Shown: positions 17,837 to 27,674, numbered from the stretch's first letter. The stretch is 64,000 nucleotides of DNA from Verrucomicrobiota bacterium (GCA_021325145.1 JAJPHR010000106.1:62001-126000), one strand, 5' to 3'. The notes: generated by a model not told the origin, from the sequence alone. Numbers and translations: made by a program.

Positions 17837-20515
17837 ATGCCGAAGAAGCCCAGGCCACAATCTACGGAAGTAGCATTCGATGCAGCGGTCGAAGCGGGAG
17901 ACCTTGCAGTAGTACGCGGATTTCTGAAGAAGGGTTACAAGCCGGACGCTCAGGCGGCGGAACTGGCCGCGATGGCATGTAACGAGGCTTTTGCCACCGC
18001 TCACATGACCAAGGCTCCCCTGTTCGGTCGCAAGCCACCGAGGAAACAGCAGGAGCGGGCGGCTGCTGTGGCGGAAAAATATTACCACGTAATAAAGGCC
18101 TTGCTCGGGGCCGGTGCTCCTGCACCCGATAGCGAGCTCGGCCCGGCTGCACGATCCGGCAACACCAAGCTGGCCTTGCTGCTGATCAAATCCGGGGCGG
18201 ATGTGACCTACGATGCGCCAGCCGGCACTCCGCTTGAGCGTGCAATTCAGTCAGGGAATGTCAAAATCGTGCGTGCTTTGATAAAGGCCGGTGCCGATAT
18301 TCATGGCGAGGGCATTCATGGAAACATGCTTACCAGCGCAATTAGTGCTGACCGTCTGGCCGTGGCGAAGGAACTGATCAAGGCAGGGGTGGATGTCAAT
18401 GCCGAACCCAAATTTGGATCCACCGCACTCTTAACAGCGGTGAGCGAACGGCGGGCGAAGTTTGTGCTGACGCTGCTGGGCGCCGGCGTGGACATTAATC
18501 AAAAAGGGACAATCACCTGCGGGGACTTCGGCGAGCCGGAAGTGCGAGTGGAAGGGGGCTGCCGAATCACTCACGTTCCCAACCCTCCCGTAGCGTACGA
18601 TTCCACGCCTCTCATTGTTGCGGTACGCCTGGGTTGTGCAGACATTACCAAATTGTTGATCAAGGCGGGCGCCGATTTGGAGGCCGTTGACAAGGAGGGA
18701 TTCACCGCGCTGGTTTATGCATTGAAGGACAATGATCAGAAAATGGTCAAATTGCTAACCGATGAGGGAGCGAAGCGTCCAAAATACAGCGAAGGATCGT
18801 CCGAGGCTGCCTTTATGACAGCTGCGACGCAAGGTGATTGCCAGCGCCTTCGGGAACTCCTCGCCGAGGGGTTGGATGTTAACCTGCAGCGCGGTGTGGC
18901 AGACGAGGCTCGATGCACCGCACTGGTTTGCGCGGCGGAGAATGGGCAGGCCGACGCCGTGCGACTGCTGCTCAAGGCCGGCGCCAACGTGGACGAGAGG
19001 TGTGGCGGTGGGTCCGACAATCGCACGGCGTTGATGCACGCGGCGAACAAGGGCCAGATCGAGACCTCTCGGATCCTGGTCGAAGCGGGGGCGAGCGTGG
19101 TTGCAAGAGATCGCTCCGGTAAGTCGCCGATGCACTATGCTGCCGTAGGTGGGCAGGCCGAGATTATTCGCGATTTGGCAAAAGCCGGGGCCAAAGCGGA
19201 CGCCATGAGCAAACGCGGCGAATCGCCGTTGATGGAAGCTGCAGGCGGCGGGCATGTCAGCGCTGTCGAAACACTTTTGGAATTGGGAGCCGACCTGAAT
19301 CACGTGAACAAAAACGGATTCAACGCACTCGCCGTCGCGGCACTTGGAGGACACGCTGAGGTAGTCAAAGTCCTCCTTAATGCGGGCGCGTCCGTAATGC
19401 CTGGCGGCTCGTCGCCACTGCGATACGCCGCCAGCGCGGGGCATAAGCAGGTCGTGGACTTACTGATCCGGGCTCGATCTGGGGCAAAAGACTTGGAAGA
19501 CGGTGTGCCGTTGGTCAATGCGGCCTTGATGGGGCAGACAGAAATTGCGCGCGCCCTGCTGAATGCAGGAGCCAATCCGAACCAACGCGACAAAGAACAT
19601 TTCACGCCCTTGATGGGCGCCGTCCGATCCAGGAACATGGAAATTGTCAAAATGTTACTGGAGTCTGGTGCGGAAGTGAACGCAACGAATAGCGAAGGTG
19701 AAACCGCGCTCGACCTCGCTTATGACAACATCGAGGCAGCCAAAGACCAGGCCATATTTCTTAAAATGGTGGGAAGAAAGGATTTGGATCGGGAAAGCCG
19801 CAGGGCTCTCGAGCTGATCAAAAAGTCCGGCCCGGAAGATGACCTGACGCAGGAGCTGAAGGAATCCGGAGCAAAGCTAAGCAAGGACTTGAACGTCCAA
19901 CCAAAGCTTCGCGTAGAGACCCCTGAGAAAAAACCGGAAACCGCTGTGGAAATTCCCGATTTCCGGCAGGCGGCGAAAGCCGGTGCATTCAAAAAGGCGA
20001 TAAGCGATTTAGCCCGATTGTGCGGCGTGAAGGCGAAGCCGCTTTCCAAAGACGAGTCGGATCCCTTGGCCGGTTGTGTCGCATTCGAACTGGCAAAGGA
20101 GCAGGCCGGGAAGATTCTCAAAGAGCATCATTCGGTATTTCTAAAGCGTGGCTATCATCTCGTGCGAATAAAGCGAGGTTACACTTCCGGGAAGGACAAA
20201 CTGGCGCTTTTGCCTACCGCCGATTGGAAGCTCATTCTCCAAGCATTCCAGACGAACGGCTGCAATTGTAATTTGTACACTGCGGACATTATTCGATGGC
20301 TGGACGAACTGGCCAAGTCCCAGCCGTTCGTCCTGACTGGAGCCGGATTCGATTGGTGCGAGGGGCGCTTCACCAAACCCATAAAAAACACAAGAGGCCT
20401 CGCGCAAAAGATATACGAGTTCTGTCCGGACATTGTCACCCAGGGTTCCGGCGATATTGCACGGCTGGCGCTGGCGCTAAATAAATCGCAAAGCTTCTAT
20501 TTCTGGTGGGACTGA
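17837..20515 (+). CDS. Ankyrin-repeat protein with C-terminal DUF4253 domain
   Basis: This soluble protein of 892 residues has about seventeen ankyrin repeats (residues 10-650) with clear consensus pieces such as TALVCAAENGQADAVRLLL and TPLMGAVRSRNMEIVKMLL. A charged linker (650-705) leads to a domain ending in LALNKSQSFYFWWD. The motifs KLALLPTADW, F.TNGCN, AQKIYEFCPDIV.QG and the terminal FWWD match what I know of DUF4253, whose function is unknown. No signal peptide is seen, so it is likely cytoplasmic. Ankyrin stacks bind proteins, which suggests a partner-binding role for the DUF4253 head. It converges on the transporter gene with only 15 bases between stops. Confidence 0.85.
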   Translation: MPKKPRPQSTEVAFDAAVEAGDLAVVRGFLKKGYKPDAQAAELAAMACNEAFATAHMTKAPLFGRKPPRKQQERAAAVAEKYYHVIKALLGAGAPAPDSELGPAARSGNTKLALLLIKSGADVTYDAPAGTPLERAIQSGNVKIVRALIKAGADIHGEGIHGNMLTSAISADRLAVAKELIKAGVDVNAEPKFGSTALLTAVSERRAKFVLTLLGAGVDINQKGTITCGDFGEPEVRVEGGCRITHVPNPPVAYDSTPLIVAVRLGCADITKLLIKAGADLEAVDKEGFTALVYALKDNDQKMVKLLTDEGAKRPKYSEGSSEAAFMTAATQGDCQRLRELLAEGLDVNLQRGVADEARCTALVCAAENGQADAVRLLLKAGANVDERCGGGSDNRTALMHAANKGQIETSRILVEAGASVVARDRSGKSPMHYAAVGGQAEIIRDLAKAGAKADAMSKRGESPLMEAAGGGHVSAVETLLELGADLNHVNKNGFNALAVAALGGHAEVVKVLLNAGASVMPGGSSPLRYAASAGHKQVVDLLIRARSGAKDLEDGVPLVNAALMGQTEIARALLNAGANPNQRDKEHFTPLMGAVRSRNMEIVKMLLESGAEVNATNSEGETALDLAYDNIEAAKDQAIFLKMVGRKDLDRESRRALELIKKSGPEDDLTQELKESGAKLSKDLNVQPKLRVETPEKKPETAVEIPDFRQAAKAGAFKKAISDLARLCGVKAKPLSKDESDPLAGCVAFELAKEQAGKILKEHHSVFLKRGYHLVRIKRGYTSGKDKLALLPTADWKLILQAFQTNGCNCNLYTADIIRWLDELAKSQPFVLTGAGFDWCEGRFTKPIKNTRGLAQKIYEFCPDIVTQGSGDIARLALALNKSQSFYFWWD

Positions 20516-20530
20516 GAAAGTACAGGACCC

Positions 20531-22060
20531 TTACTTCGATCCTTGTGATTCTCCGCCGCCGCGTTCCGGGAACAGCCTTCTCAAAGCCAGGTAGATGACA
20601 AACGCGAGAACGAATCCCGCAAACCAGGCATAGTTGTAAATCCCGAGCAGGAAACCCGAAGCGGGCCAGCCCTTCGGCCACAGTTTCACGTTCATCAGAA
20701 ACCCCGGCAAACACGGCAGTACACTCAACACCAGCGACACCAATCCAACAACACTGAACCCGTTCGTGTAACGGTATTCCCCGTTCGGATCGTACAAAGC
20801 GATCAGGTTCAAGCGGCGTTTTCGATACACGAAGTAATCCGCAATCATGATGCCACCAATCGGGCCGAGCAGGGCGCTGTACGCGATAAGCCAAGTAAAG
20901 ATATAACCGCTGGGATCAGCAACCAGCTTCCACGGCATCATGACCACGCCAATCACCCCGGTGATCAGCCCGCCCATTTTGAACGAGATATGCCTTGGCG
21001 CGAGGTGCGCAAAGTCATTCGCGGGACTGACCACGTTGGCGGCGATATTCGTGGCGAGCGTGGCGATGCACAGCGCCAGCATGGCCGTCACCAATACCAC
21101 CGGATTCGTGAAGCGCGTGAGGACATCCACCGGGTCCCAAATCGGCTCCTTCAGTTGGTAGATGATCTTCGTCGCCGAAGTCACCGCGACCCCAATGAAC
21201 GAGTAAAGCGCCATCGTCAGCGGCAACCCGAGCGCTTGCCCGGCGATTTGGTCCTTCTGCGAACGGGCGTAGCGGGAAAAGTCAGGAATATTCAGCGAAA
21301 GCGTTGCCCAAAACCCAACCATGCCCGTCAGTGCCGGAATAAAAAAAGCCAGGAACTGGCCGCTCTTGGGCTGTCCCGGCTCGAATGCCGACGGCTGCGA
21401 AAGAATCGGCCCGAAACCTCCGGCATTGCGATAGGCCCACGCCAGCAGGATCAGCCCGAGCATAATGAGCAGCGGAGCCTTGATCACCAGCAGCACACGG
21501 ATGCAATCGATGCCTTTGTAAATGACCCACATGTTGACGCCCCAGAACAGCAGGAAGCAAAGAAACTGGGGCAGGGTGATGCCGAACGCATTCGCGGCGG
21601 TTTCCGCAGCCAGTGAAGGAAAGAAAACCGCCAGGATTTTGTAAATCGCATTGCCGCCAATCCAGGTCTGGATGCCGAACCAGCCGCACGCCACCAATGC
21701 GCGCAGCAGGGCGGGCACATTGGCGCCCCGGGTGCCGAAGGACGCGCGGCAAAACACCGGAAACGGAATCCCGTAATGCGTTCCCGCATGCGCATTCATC
21801 ACCATCGGAATCAGCACAATCACGTTCGCCAGGAATATCGTCAGGATCGCCTGCCACCAATTCATGCCCTCGCCGATGAGCGACGACGCCAGCATGTAAG
21901 TGGGAATGCACGCCGCCATCGAAATCCACAGCGCCGCGAAATTCCCAACCTTCCATTTCCGCCGCTCAGCCGGCACGGGCGCGAGATCGGGGCTGTAAAG
22001 TTGACTCTTCTGAACCGCCGCCAACTCATTTTCCGCGATTTCGCCAACTGTTGAATTCAT
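20531..22060 (-). CDS. NCS1 family nucleobase/hydantoin:cation symporter
   Basis: The product is a 509-residue inner-membrane transporter with about twelve transmembrane segments. The N-terminal DLAPVPAERRKW and the helix-3 signature GWFGIQTWIGG, with the Trp and Gln known to contact hydantoin in Mhp1, place it in the NCS1 family (uracil, allantoin, cytosine and hydantoin carriers). It is read downstream of the dihydropyrimidinase on the same strand, with a 152-base gap. Uptake of a cyclic ureide such as hydantoin, dihydrouracil or allantoin is therefore the best inference. The C-terminal tail is charged and cytoplasmic. The start MNSTVGEIAE at 22060 gives the usual length. Confidence 0.88.
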   Translation of the reverse strand: MNSTVGEIAENELAAVQKSQLYSPDLAPVPAERRKWKVGNFAALWISMAACIPTYMLASSLIGEGMNWWQAILTIFLANVIVLIPMVMNAHAGTHYGIPFPVFCRASFGTRGANVPALLRALVACGWFGIQTWIGGNAIYKILAVFFPSLAAETAANAFGITLPQFLCFLLFWGVNMWVIYKGIDCIRVLLVIKAPLLIMLGLILLAWAYRNAGGFGPILSQPSAFEPGQPKSGQFLAFFIPALTGMVGFWATLSLNIPDFSRYARSQKDQIAGQALGLPLTMALYSFIGVAVTSATKIIYQLKEPIWDPVDVLTRFTNPVVLVTAMLALCIATLATNIAANVVSPANDFAHLAPRHISFKMGGLITGVIGVVMMPWKLVADPSGYIFTWLIAYSALLGPIGGIMIADYFVYRKRRLNLIALYDPNGEYRYTNGFSVVGLVSLVLSVLPCLPGFLMNVKLWPKGWPASGFLLGIYNYAWFAGFVLAFVIYLALRRLFPERGGGESQGSK

Positions 22061-22212
22061 TTGTGCGCCAAGCCGACCCCGCTCGCAGGCGGGTTACTGC
22101 GGCATGTAACAAACCGGAATGAATCGTTTGTGAAAACGGGACTGCGCGCCTGCTTTCGGTGGCTGGAATTGGCGCTAACATTGATGAGATATATTTTCAG
22201 CACAGCGTTTAA

Positions 22213-23595
22213 TTAAAAATGGCTCGGCGTCCGTTTCAGAAACTGTCCCCGACCGACCGTGCCCACGAACTTCCCGTTCTTTACCGCAACCTGTCCGCGC
22301 ACCGTCACGTCGCGTGGCCGTCCTTCGATCTTCCAACCCTCGAACGCACTGTAATCCACGTTCATCGTTTGCGATTTGCCTGAGATGACGCCGCGATAAC
22401 CTGGATCGAAAATCACCAAATCCGCGTCACTGCCGGGTTGAATGGTCCCTTTGCGGGGAAACAGATCAAAAATCTTCGCCACCTGCGTGCTCGCCACATC
22501 CACGAACGTATGCAGGTCCAGCTTTCCCGCTTTCACTCCGTGCGTGTAGAGCAGGTTGATGCGTTCTTCGAGCGATGGGATGCCGTTCGGAATCTTCGTG
22601 AAATCGTCTTTGCCCATGGGCTTTTGAGTTTGGAAATCAAATGGCGCGTGATCGGTCGCGACCGTGTTCACCAAACCCGAGCGCAGCCCGTTCCAGAGCA
22701 CCGCCTGATTGCGCGCGTCCCGCAACGGCGGTGACATCACGTACTTCGCGCCCTCGAAATTCGGACGCTCCGCGTACGTCTTGTCCAGAACCAGGTATTG
22801 GATGAGCGTCTCGACGTTTACCCGCACCCCGCGCTGCCGGGCGGCGATGGCTTCATCCAAGGCTTCCTTGCAGCTCAAGTGAACGATATACGTGGCCGCG
22901 CCGGTGAGTTCCGCGAAGGTCATCAAGTGATGCACGCCCTCGGCTTCGACCGCCGGCGGCCTGCTTTCGTGATGCTGACCGGGATCAGTCCTGCCAGCCG
23001 CCAGCAATTCCTTCTGTCGTTCCGCGACCAGCGTTTCATTCTCGCAATGCGCCGTGACGATGACACCGAGTTCCTTCGCCAACTTGAGCGTTTGGTAAAG
23101 CTCCGTGTCATCGATGCCGAACGCTCCCTTGTACGCGAGGAAAATTTTGAATGAGCTGATGCCGCGCTTGACGATCTCGCGAAGCTCCGACGCCGTCTTC
23201 TCGTCAAACTTCGTCACGCCCATGTGAAAACTGAAGTCGCAAGCCGACTTGCCCACAGCCTGGCTCATCCACAACTCGAACGCCTCCAGCGCATCGTCCT
23301 TGCGCGAAGGGCAACACATCTCGATCAATGTCGTCGTGCCGCCCACGAGCGCGGCCTTGCTGCCGGTTTCGTAAGTGTCCTTCGAGAACGTGCCCATGAA
23401 CGGCAGGTAAATGTGAACGTGCGGATCGATAAACCCGGGAAACACATGCTTCCCGCCCGCATCGATCACCTCCGCTCCGGGCGGCGCGGCAATGTTGCGG
23501 TCGATCCGCGTGATGGTTTCCCCTTCGCACCAAATGTCCGCCACGTAACGTTCGCTGGCGGTTACGATCTCTCCGTTCTTGACTAGAAGCGCCAT
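22213..23595 (-). CDS. hydA: Dihydropyrimidinase / D-hydantoinase
   Basis: This binuclear-metal amidohydrolase of 460 residues opens dihydropyrimidine or 5-substituted hydantoin rings to N-carbamoyl amino acids. The metal ligands align with those known from bacterial hydantoinases at the same numbers: His59 and His61 (DPHVHI), carbamylated Lys150 (SSFK), His183 (TAHCEN), His239 (IVHLSC) and Asp315 (ATDHAPF), with catalytic Tyr155. The gene precedes an NCS1 transporter on the same strand, giving an uptake-plus-hydrolysis pair. No carbamoylase or dihydropyrimidine dehydrogenase is adjacent, so the rest of the pathway is elsewhere. Confidence 0.93.
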   Translation of the reverse strand: MALLVKNGEIVTASERYVADIWCEGETITRIDRNIAAPPGAEVIDAGGKHVFPGFIDPHVHIYLPFMGTFSKDTYETGSKAALVGGTTTLIEMCCPSRKDDALEAFELWMSQAVGKSACDFSFHMGVTKFDEKTASELREIVKRGISSFKIFLAYKGAFGIDDTELYQTLKLAKELGVIVTAHCENETLVAERQKELLAAGRTDPGQHHESRPPAVEAEGVHHLMTFAELTGAATYIVHLSCKEALDEAIAARQRGVRVNVETLIQYLVLDKTYAERPNFEGAKYVMSPPLRDARNQAVLWNGLRSGLVNTVATDHAPFDFQTQKPMGKDDFTKIPNGIPSLEERINLLYTHGVKAGKLDLHTFVDVASTQVAKIFDLFPRKGTIQPGSDADLVIFDPGYRGVISGKSQTMNVDYSAFEGWKIEGRPRDVTVRGQVAVKNGKFVGTVGRGQFLKRTPSHF

Positions 23596-23760
23596 GCCTT
23601 GAGCTTAATCGTTGGATTCTTCCCGCCAAGTGGAAACGGACCGGACAAGGACGTGGGATACCGGAATTTCAGCCGCAAAAAACAGGTTTGTTTAACCTTG
23701 TTTTCGCTTGTTCCTGGAGCTGGAGACTGAAACCTGGACCGGCCAAAAGACTACAACAGA

Positions 23761-23787
23761 TTGTGGTGTCGAAACGCTGCACCACAA
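23761..23787. repeat. Inverted repeat
   Basis: TTGTGGTG and CACCACAA are perfect 8-base arms with an 11-base loop. It lies just before the A+T-rich 10-base repeats. A hairpin of a dispersed repeat or an operator are both possible. Confidence 0.4.
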
Positions 23788-23800
23788 GGGGAAAAGCAAA

Positions 23801-23830
23801 TTGGTTTAATTTGGTTTAATTTGCTTTAAT
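23801..23830. repeat. 10-base tandem A+T repeat (TTGGTTTAAT type), three units
   Basis: Two units TTGGTTTAAT are followed by TTGCTTTAAT, so the A+T tracts recur every helical turn. An inverted copy of the same pattern with four units lies at 62351-62390. Confidence 0.7.
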
Positions 23831-24473
23831 TTTGCCCCCTGGGTGGCGGGCCTGTCTCGCCCCGGTAGCTGCTCAACGAAGGCTGGAACCCTGGTGAGGG
23901 TGGGAGGCTTTCCAGCGAAACCGGGGGCCTGGTTTGATTGTCAAAGAACCGTTCCCGATTCCCCAAAGGAACTCGGGTAAATCCATCCCTTCGTGCTGCC
24001 TGGCGGCATTCCTTAGACGGCCATCGCAACTCTATTGTCGCTGCCTGAACCTCCGCTCAAGGGCGGGGGAATGCCGGGCCAAAATTGTCTCCAAGTCCTG
24101 GATTTGTCAATATTTTTGTTTAGTTAAATTTGGAAGCAATTAGCCTGGGCCTTCGTGGATGTGCCCTCCATCCTCCCCATTTTATGCTTCAGGCGGATTG
24201 TAGAGGGCCTCGTTGAACTCGGCCGGTATGACGAGGGTGTGACAAGGCTCTGAACGCGTGCTTTCTCGGCCTAGCGGATGCCCGTCGTGGCCACGCCTCC
24301 GAAAGCCGCAGTTTCTTTGCGCTGGCCGCAAATTGGACCCGTACTGCCCGCTGTTGACCCGCGAAACGGAATGTCAAGCGATGGAATCGAGCAACGCCTC
24401 CACCAAGTAATACTCCCATTACGATGGAGCTATTCCGGCTTTGGACCCTGGACTTCGGACTCTGGACTGGAAA

Positions 24474-25295
24474 TCACGCTTTAATGAACGCCAGCAAATC
24501 CTCGTTCACTTGGTTCTTGAGCGTCGTGCACATCCCGTGCGGCGCGCCCTTGTACACCTTGAGCTTCGCGTTCTTGATCATCTTGGACGACAGCAGCGCG
24601 GAATCGGCAATGGGCACAATCTGGTCATCGTCCCCGTGCAGGACCAGTGTCGGCACATCGAATCTTTTTAAATCCTGGGTCATGTCCGTTTCCGAAAACG
24701 CCTTGATGCAGAAGTAACACGCCGGCAGGCTGGCTAGGATCCCCTGCAACCAGAACGAGTCACGCACGCCTTCGGAAACCTTCGCCCCGGGCCGGTTGTA
24801 GCCATAAAAGGGCATCGCCAGGTCCTTGAAGTATTGCGATCGATCCGCCAGCACCCCGGCGCGGATTTCGTCAAATGCCTCCATGGGTGTCCCGCCCGGA
24901 TTGGATACGGACTTGAGCATCACCGGCGGCACAGCGCTGATCAACACCGCTTTGGCTACGCGCGTCGTCCCGTGCCGCCCGATATACCGCGCCACCTCGC
25001 CCCCGCCGGTGGAATGCCCCACATGGATGGCATCCTTCAAACCCAATTCCGCCACCAGCGCCGCCAGATCGTCCGCGTAAGTATCCATGTCATTCCCCTG
25101 CCAGGGCTGGCTTGACCGCCCATGCCCACGCCGATCATGGGCGATGCACCGGTAACCTCGCGACGCCAGAAAAAACATTTGATCTTCGAACGCGTCCGCG
25201 CTTAACGGCCATCCGTGACTAAACACCACCGGCTGTCCCTTGCCCCAGTCCTTGAAATAGATTTCCGTCCCGTCCTTGACCTTGAAACTGTTCAT
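24474..25295 (-). CDS. Alpha/beta hydrolase, cofactor-free chloroperoxidase type
   Basis: This 273-residue enzyme belongs to the bacterial non-haem chloroperoxidase/esterase group. The catalytic triad is Ser95 (GHSTGG), the Asp of HGDDDQIVP (residue 224) and His253 (APHGMC). The oxyanion segment SHGWPLSADAF and the HDRRGHGRSSQP motif are the family's usual N-terminal signatures. There is no signal peptide, so it is cytoplasmic. In this family peroxidase activity arises from perhydrolysis, and the natural substrate is usually an ester or lactone. A good Shine-Dalgarno (AAGGAAAA) lies before the ATG. It is transcribed alone, divergent from the subtilase. Confidence 0.92.
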   Translation of the reverse strand: MNSFKVKDGTEIYFKDWGKGQPVVFSHGWPLSADAFEDQMFFLASRGYRCIAHDRRGHGRSSQPWQGNDMDTYADDLAALVAELGLKDAIHVGHSTGGGEVARYIGRHGTTRVAKAVLISAVPPVMLKSVSNPGGTPMEAFDEIRAGVLADRSQYFKDLAMPFYGYNRPGAKVSEGVRDSFWLQGILASLPACYFCIKAFSETDMTQDLKRFDVPTLVLHGDDDQIVPIADSALLSSKMIKNAKLKVYKGAPHGMCTTLKNQVNEDLLAFIKA

Positions 25296-25632
25296 ACGTT
25301 GTTTTCCTTTCCTGGTATGTTACTCCGTTGCGCCATCAGCCAGGTCCCGTCACTCCGGCCGCCGCCGAACGTGATGGCATTCAAGTTCATCCGGCAATGT
25401 GAAACTTGCAACTCGAATCATTGCCCACCCTCTGCGACCGTTTAATGGTTTTTCAATGTGCCTCAAAAGAAGACACAAAAAAGCCGCCTTTTAAGAGCGC
25501 TTTCGTTTGTAAACTTTTTCTTGTGAACGAAAATAGAGCGACAAACCTGATTCAAGCGATTCATCCGACGACAGCTTCAAGCGAATTCAATCCCGTTGGC
25601 ACAAGAGTAGCGGTGCTGTATTTACGATATAA
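25296..25632. other. Divergent intergenic region, no gene seen
   Basis: These 337 bases hold the promoters of the hydrolase (minus) and subtilase (plus) genes. The part at 25440-25560 is A+T-rich. I find no clear hairpin, coding frame or confident promoter box. Confidence 0.5.
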
Positions 25633-27636
25633 ATGAGACGTTTTCTTCGATTTACATTTGTCGCCGCCGTTGGCTTCGGTGCGTGCCTTGGTGCGCTCCC
25701 TTCGCGTGCCGCCGGGCCGGATCAGATTAGTGACACGGCGATGGCGCAGATCTCCGCCCTGCACGAGGAAAAGCTCTCGCGTTCCCCGGTTCACCAAAAG
25801 CTTGATTCCCATTTCATTTTCAAGCTCAAGCGGGACCGCAATCAGATTTCCAATCCCGCTCTCACGAACTTGCCATCCCATCTCGAATTCCAAACGGATG
25901 GCCGTGTACTGGTCGATATCGAAGCCCAGGTCACTGACGCGCTCCTCGCGCAAATCCAGCGCTCCGGCGGAGCCATTCGCAGCAGCGTGCCGGCGTTTCA
26001 CGCAATCCGGGCGCTCGTCAGTCTGAATCAGCTTGAGAGCCTGGCAGCGCGGGGGGAAGTAAAATTCATCCGGCGCGCGATCAAGGGGCATCGTCGCACC
26101 GGCAGCGTCGATTCCCAAGGCGACGCTGCCCACGGCGCCATCACGGCCCGCAGTACCTTCGGTGCCAGCGGCGCCGGTGTCAAAGTCGGCGTGCTCTCGG
26201 ACAGCATCGATTACTTGTCCAATTCTCAAGCTTCCGGCGATTTGGGGCCGGTCACCGTATTGCCAGGGCAGGACGGGACACCGGGCACCGGAGAGGGGAC
26301 GGCCATGCTGGAGATTATCCATGACCTGGCGCCGGGCGCGCAGCTTTTCTTCGCGACCGCAGGCATTAGTGAAGCCAGCTTCGCTCAAAACATTCTCGAC
26401 CTCCGCAGTGCCGGTTGTGACATCATCGTGGATGACTTCGGCTATGGGGATGAGTCGCCATTTCAGGACGGCCCGATCGCGCAAGCGGTGAACACGGTCA
26501 CCGCCAGCGGGGCTTTGTATTTCTCGGCGGCAGGCAATGACGGAAATCTGGATAAGCTAACCTCGAGCACCTGGGAGGGAGATTTCGTTGATGGTGGCGC
26601 AGTCGGCTCCGTGATCACCGGCAGTGGTTTCAATGAATCCGGCGGGCGCATGCATAAATTTGGTGCCGTCACTTACGACCGCGTATTAAGTTCCTCAGCG
26701 GATGTGGTCCTGTTTTGGTCCGACCCGTTGGGCGCGGCCACCAATGACTACGATCTGTTCGTGCTCAATTCCGCAGGCACCCAAATCTATGATTTTTCCA
26801 ATGCCACCCAAGACGGCAGCCAGGATCCCTTCGAGGCTTGCACATCGCCGGCGAATGGCTGGATATTGGTCGTCAAGCATTCCGGCGCGGCGCGCTTTCT
26901 CCACGTGGCGGCGCTGTCCGATGGCAACTCGCACCTGGGCTTGGGCACTTCAGGCAACACCGCCGGACATCAGTGCGCCAGCAACGCCTTCTGTGTGGCT
27001 GCCGTGGACGCGACCAAGGCTTACCCGAACCCCTTTGCCACGACCAACGTGGTAGAGAAGTTCAGTTCGGACGGCCCGCGCAAGGTTTTCTTTAATGCGG
27101 ACGGTTCCGCCATCACTCCGGGTAACTTTTCTTCGACCGGCGGGACGAACCGCCTGAAGCCGGATATTACAGCCGCCGATGGCGTCAGCAGCAGCGTGCC
27201 TGGTTTCACGCCATTTTATGGGACCTCCGCCGCCGCTCCACATGCGGCCGCGATTGCCGCGCTGCTCAAGTCTTATCAAACGAACCTGAGTTCCGCGCAG
27301 ATTCGCGCCTGTCTCACCAATACGGCGCTCGACATCATGAGCGCCGGTTGGGACCGCGATTCGGGCTCAGGCATTGTCATGGCAGCGCCTGCGCTCCAGG
27401 CCGCGCCGCCGCCCCCGCCGATGATTCTGTCCAGCTTGCGCACCGGGACCAACTTCACTTTCACCTGGAGCACCAGCAGCGGGCACAAGTACCAACCCCA
27501 ATACACGAGCAACGTGAAGCCCACCGTTTGGAACAACCTTGGCAGTGTCATCACCGCCAGCAACACCACCGCCAGCGTCTTCGACACCCTCGGAACCAAC
27601 CACCAACGATTTTACCGTGTCCTGCTGACGCAGTGA
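25633..27636 (+). CDS. Secreted S8-like serine peptidase with Glu replacing catalytic His
   Basis: The product is a 667-residue exported protein: signal peptide (residues 1-27), a prodomain to about 170, then a subtilase fold. Asp190 (GVLSDSID), Asn302 of the oxyanion hole (AAGNDGN) and nucleophile Ser532 (YGTSAAAPHAAA) are present. Where subtilases have HGT, this protein has GEGTAMLE with Glu221. A Ser-Glu-Asp set is what sedolisins (S53) use, and a bacterial S8 branch with this change exists, so it is probably active rather than dead. After a Pro-rich hinge (PPPPP, about 597), the last 70 residues are the shared FYR module (HQRFYRVLLTQ). Its targets are unknown. Confidence 0.85.
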   Translation: MRRFLRFTFVAAVGFGACLGALPSRAAGPDQISDTAMAQISALHEEKLSRSPVHQKLDSHFIFKLKRDRNQISNPALTNLPSHLEFQTDGRVLVDIEAQVTDALLAQIQRSGGAIRSSVPAFHAIRALVSLNQLESLAARGEVKFIRRAIKGHRRTGSVDSQGDAAHGAITARSTFGASGAGVKVGVLSDSIDYLSNSQASGDLGPVTVLPGQDGTPGTGEGTAMLEIIHDLAPGAQLFFATAGISEASFAQNILDLRSAGCDIIVDDFGYGDESPFQDGPIAQAVNTVTASGALYFSAAGNDGNLDKLTSSTWEGDFVDGGAVGSVITGSGFNESGGRMHKFGAVTYDRVLSSSADVVLFWSDPLGAATNDYDLFVLNSAGTQIYDFSNATQDGSQDPFEACTSPANGWILVVKHSGAARFLHVAALSDGNSHLGLGTSGNTAGHQCASNAFCVAAVDATKAYPNPFATTNVVEKFSSDGPRKVFFNADGSAITPGNFSSTGGTNRLKPDITAADGVSSSVPGFTPFYGTSAAAPHAAAIAALLKSYQTNLSSAQIRACLTNTALDIMSAGWDRDSGSGIVMAAPALQAAPPPPPMILSSLRTGTNFTFTWSTSSGHKYQPQYTSNVKPTVWNNLGSVITASNTTASVFDTLGTNHQRFYRVLLTQ

Positions 27637-27674
27637 AATCCCGGCCCGCTTAACGCCTCAGTGAAGTGCTCAGC

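Larger units (their letters stand above)
23596..24473. other. 878-base gene-free region with repeats
   Basis: No credible coding frame is seen between the dihydropyrimidinase start and the end of the hydrolase gene. The stretch holds an 8+8 inverted repeat (23761-23787), a 10-base-period A+T-rich repeat (23801-23830), a segment near 23838-23860 resembling part of the 47.8 kb palindrome, and a 'ggac(c/t)ctggact' direct-repeat patch at 24430-24470. It must contain the promoter of the hydantoinase pair, which I cannot locate. Confidence 0.6.

Noticed and set aside
23801..23830. CRISPR repeats
   Set aside because: The units are 10 bases with no spacers, so this is a simple phased repeat.
25633..27636. 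Dead pseudo-protease
   Set aside because: Loss of the His alone suggested inactivity, but the replacing Glu, intact Ser, Asp and Asn and the intact frame fit an active Ser-Glu-Asp variant better.
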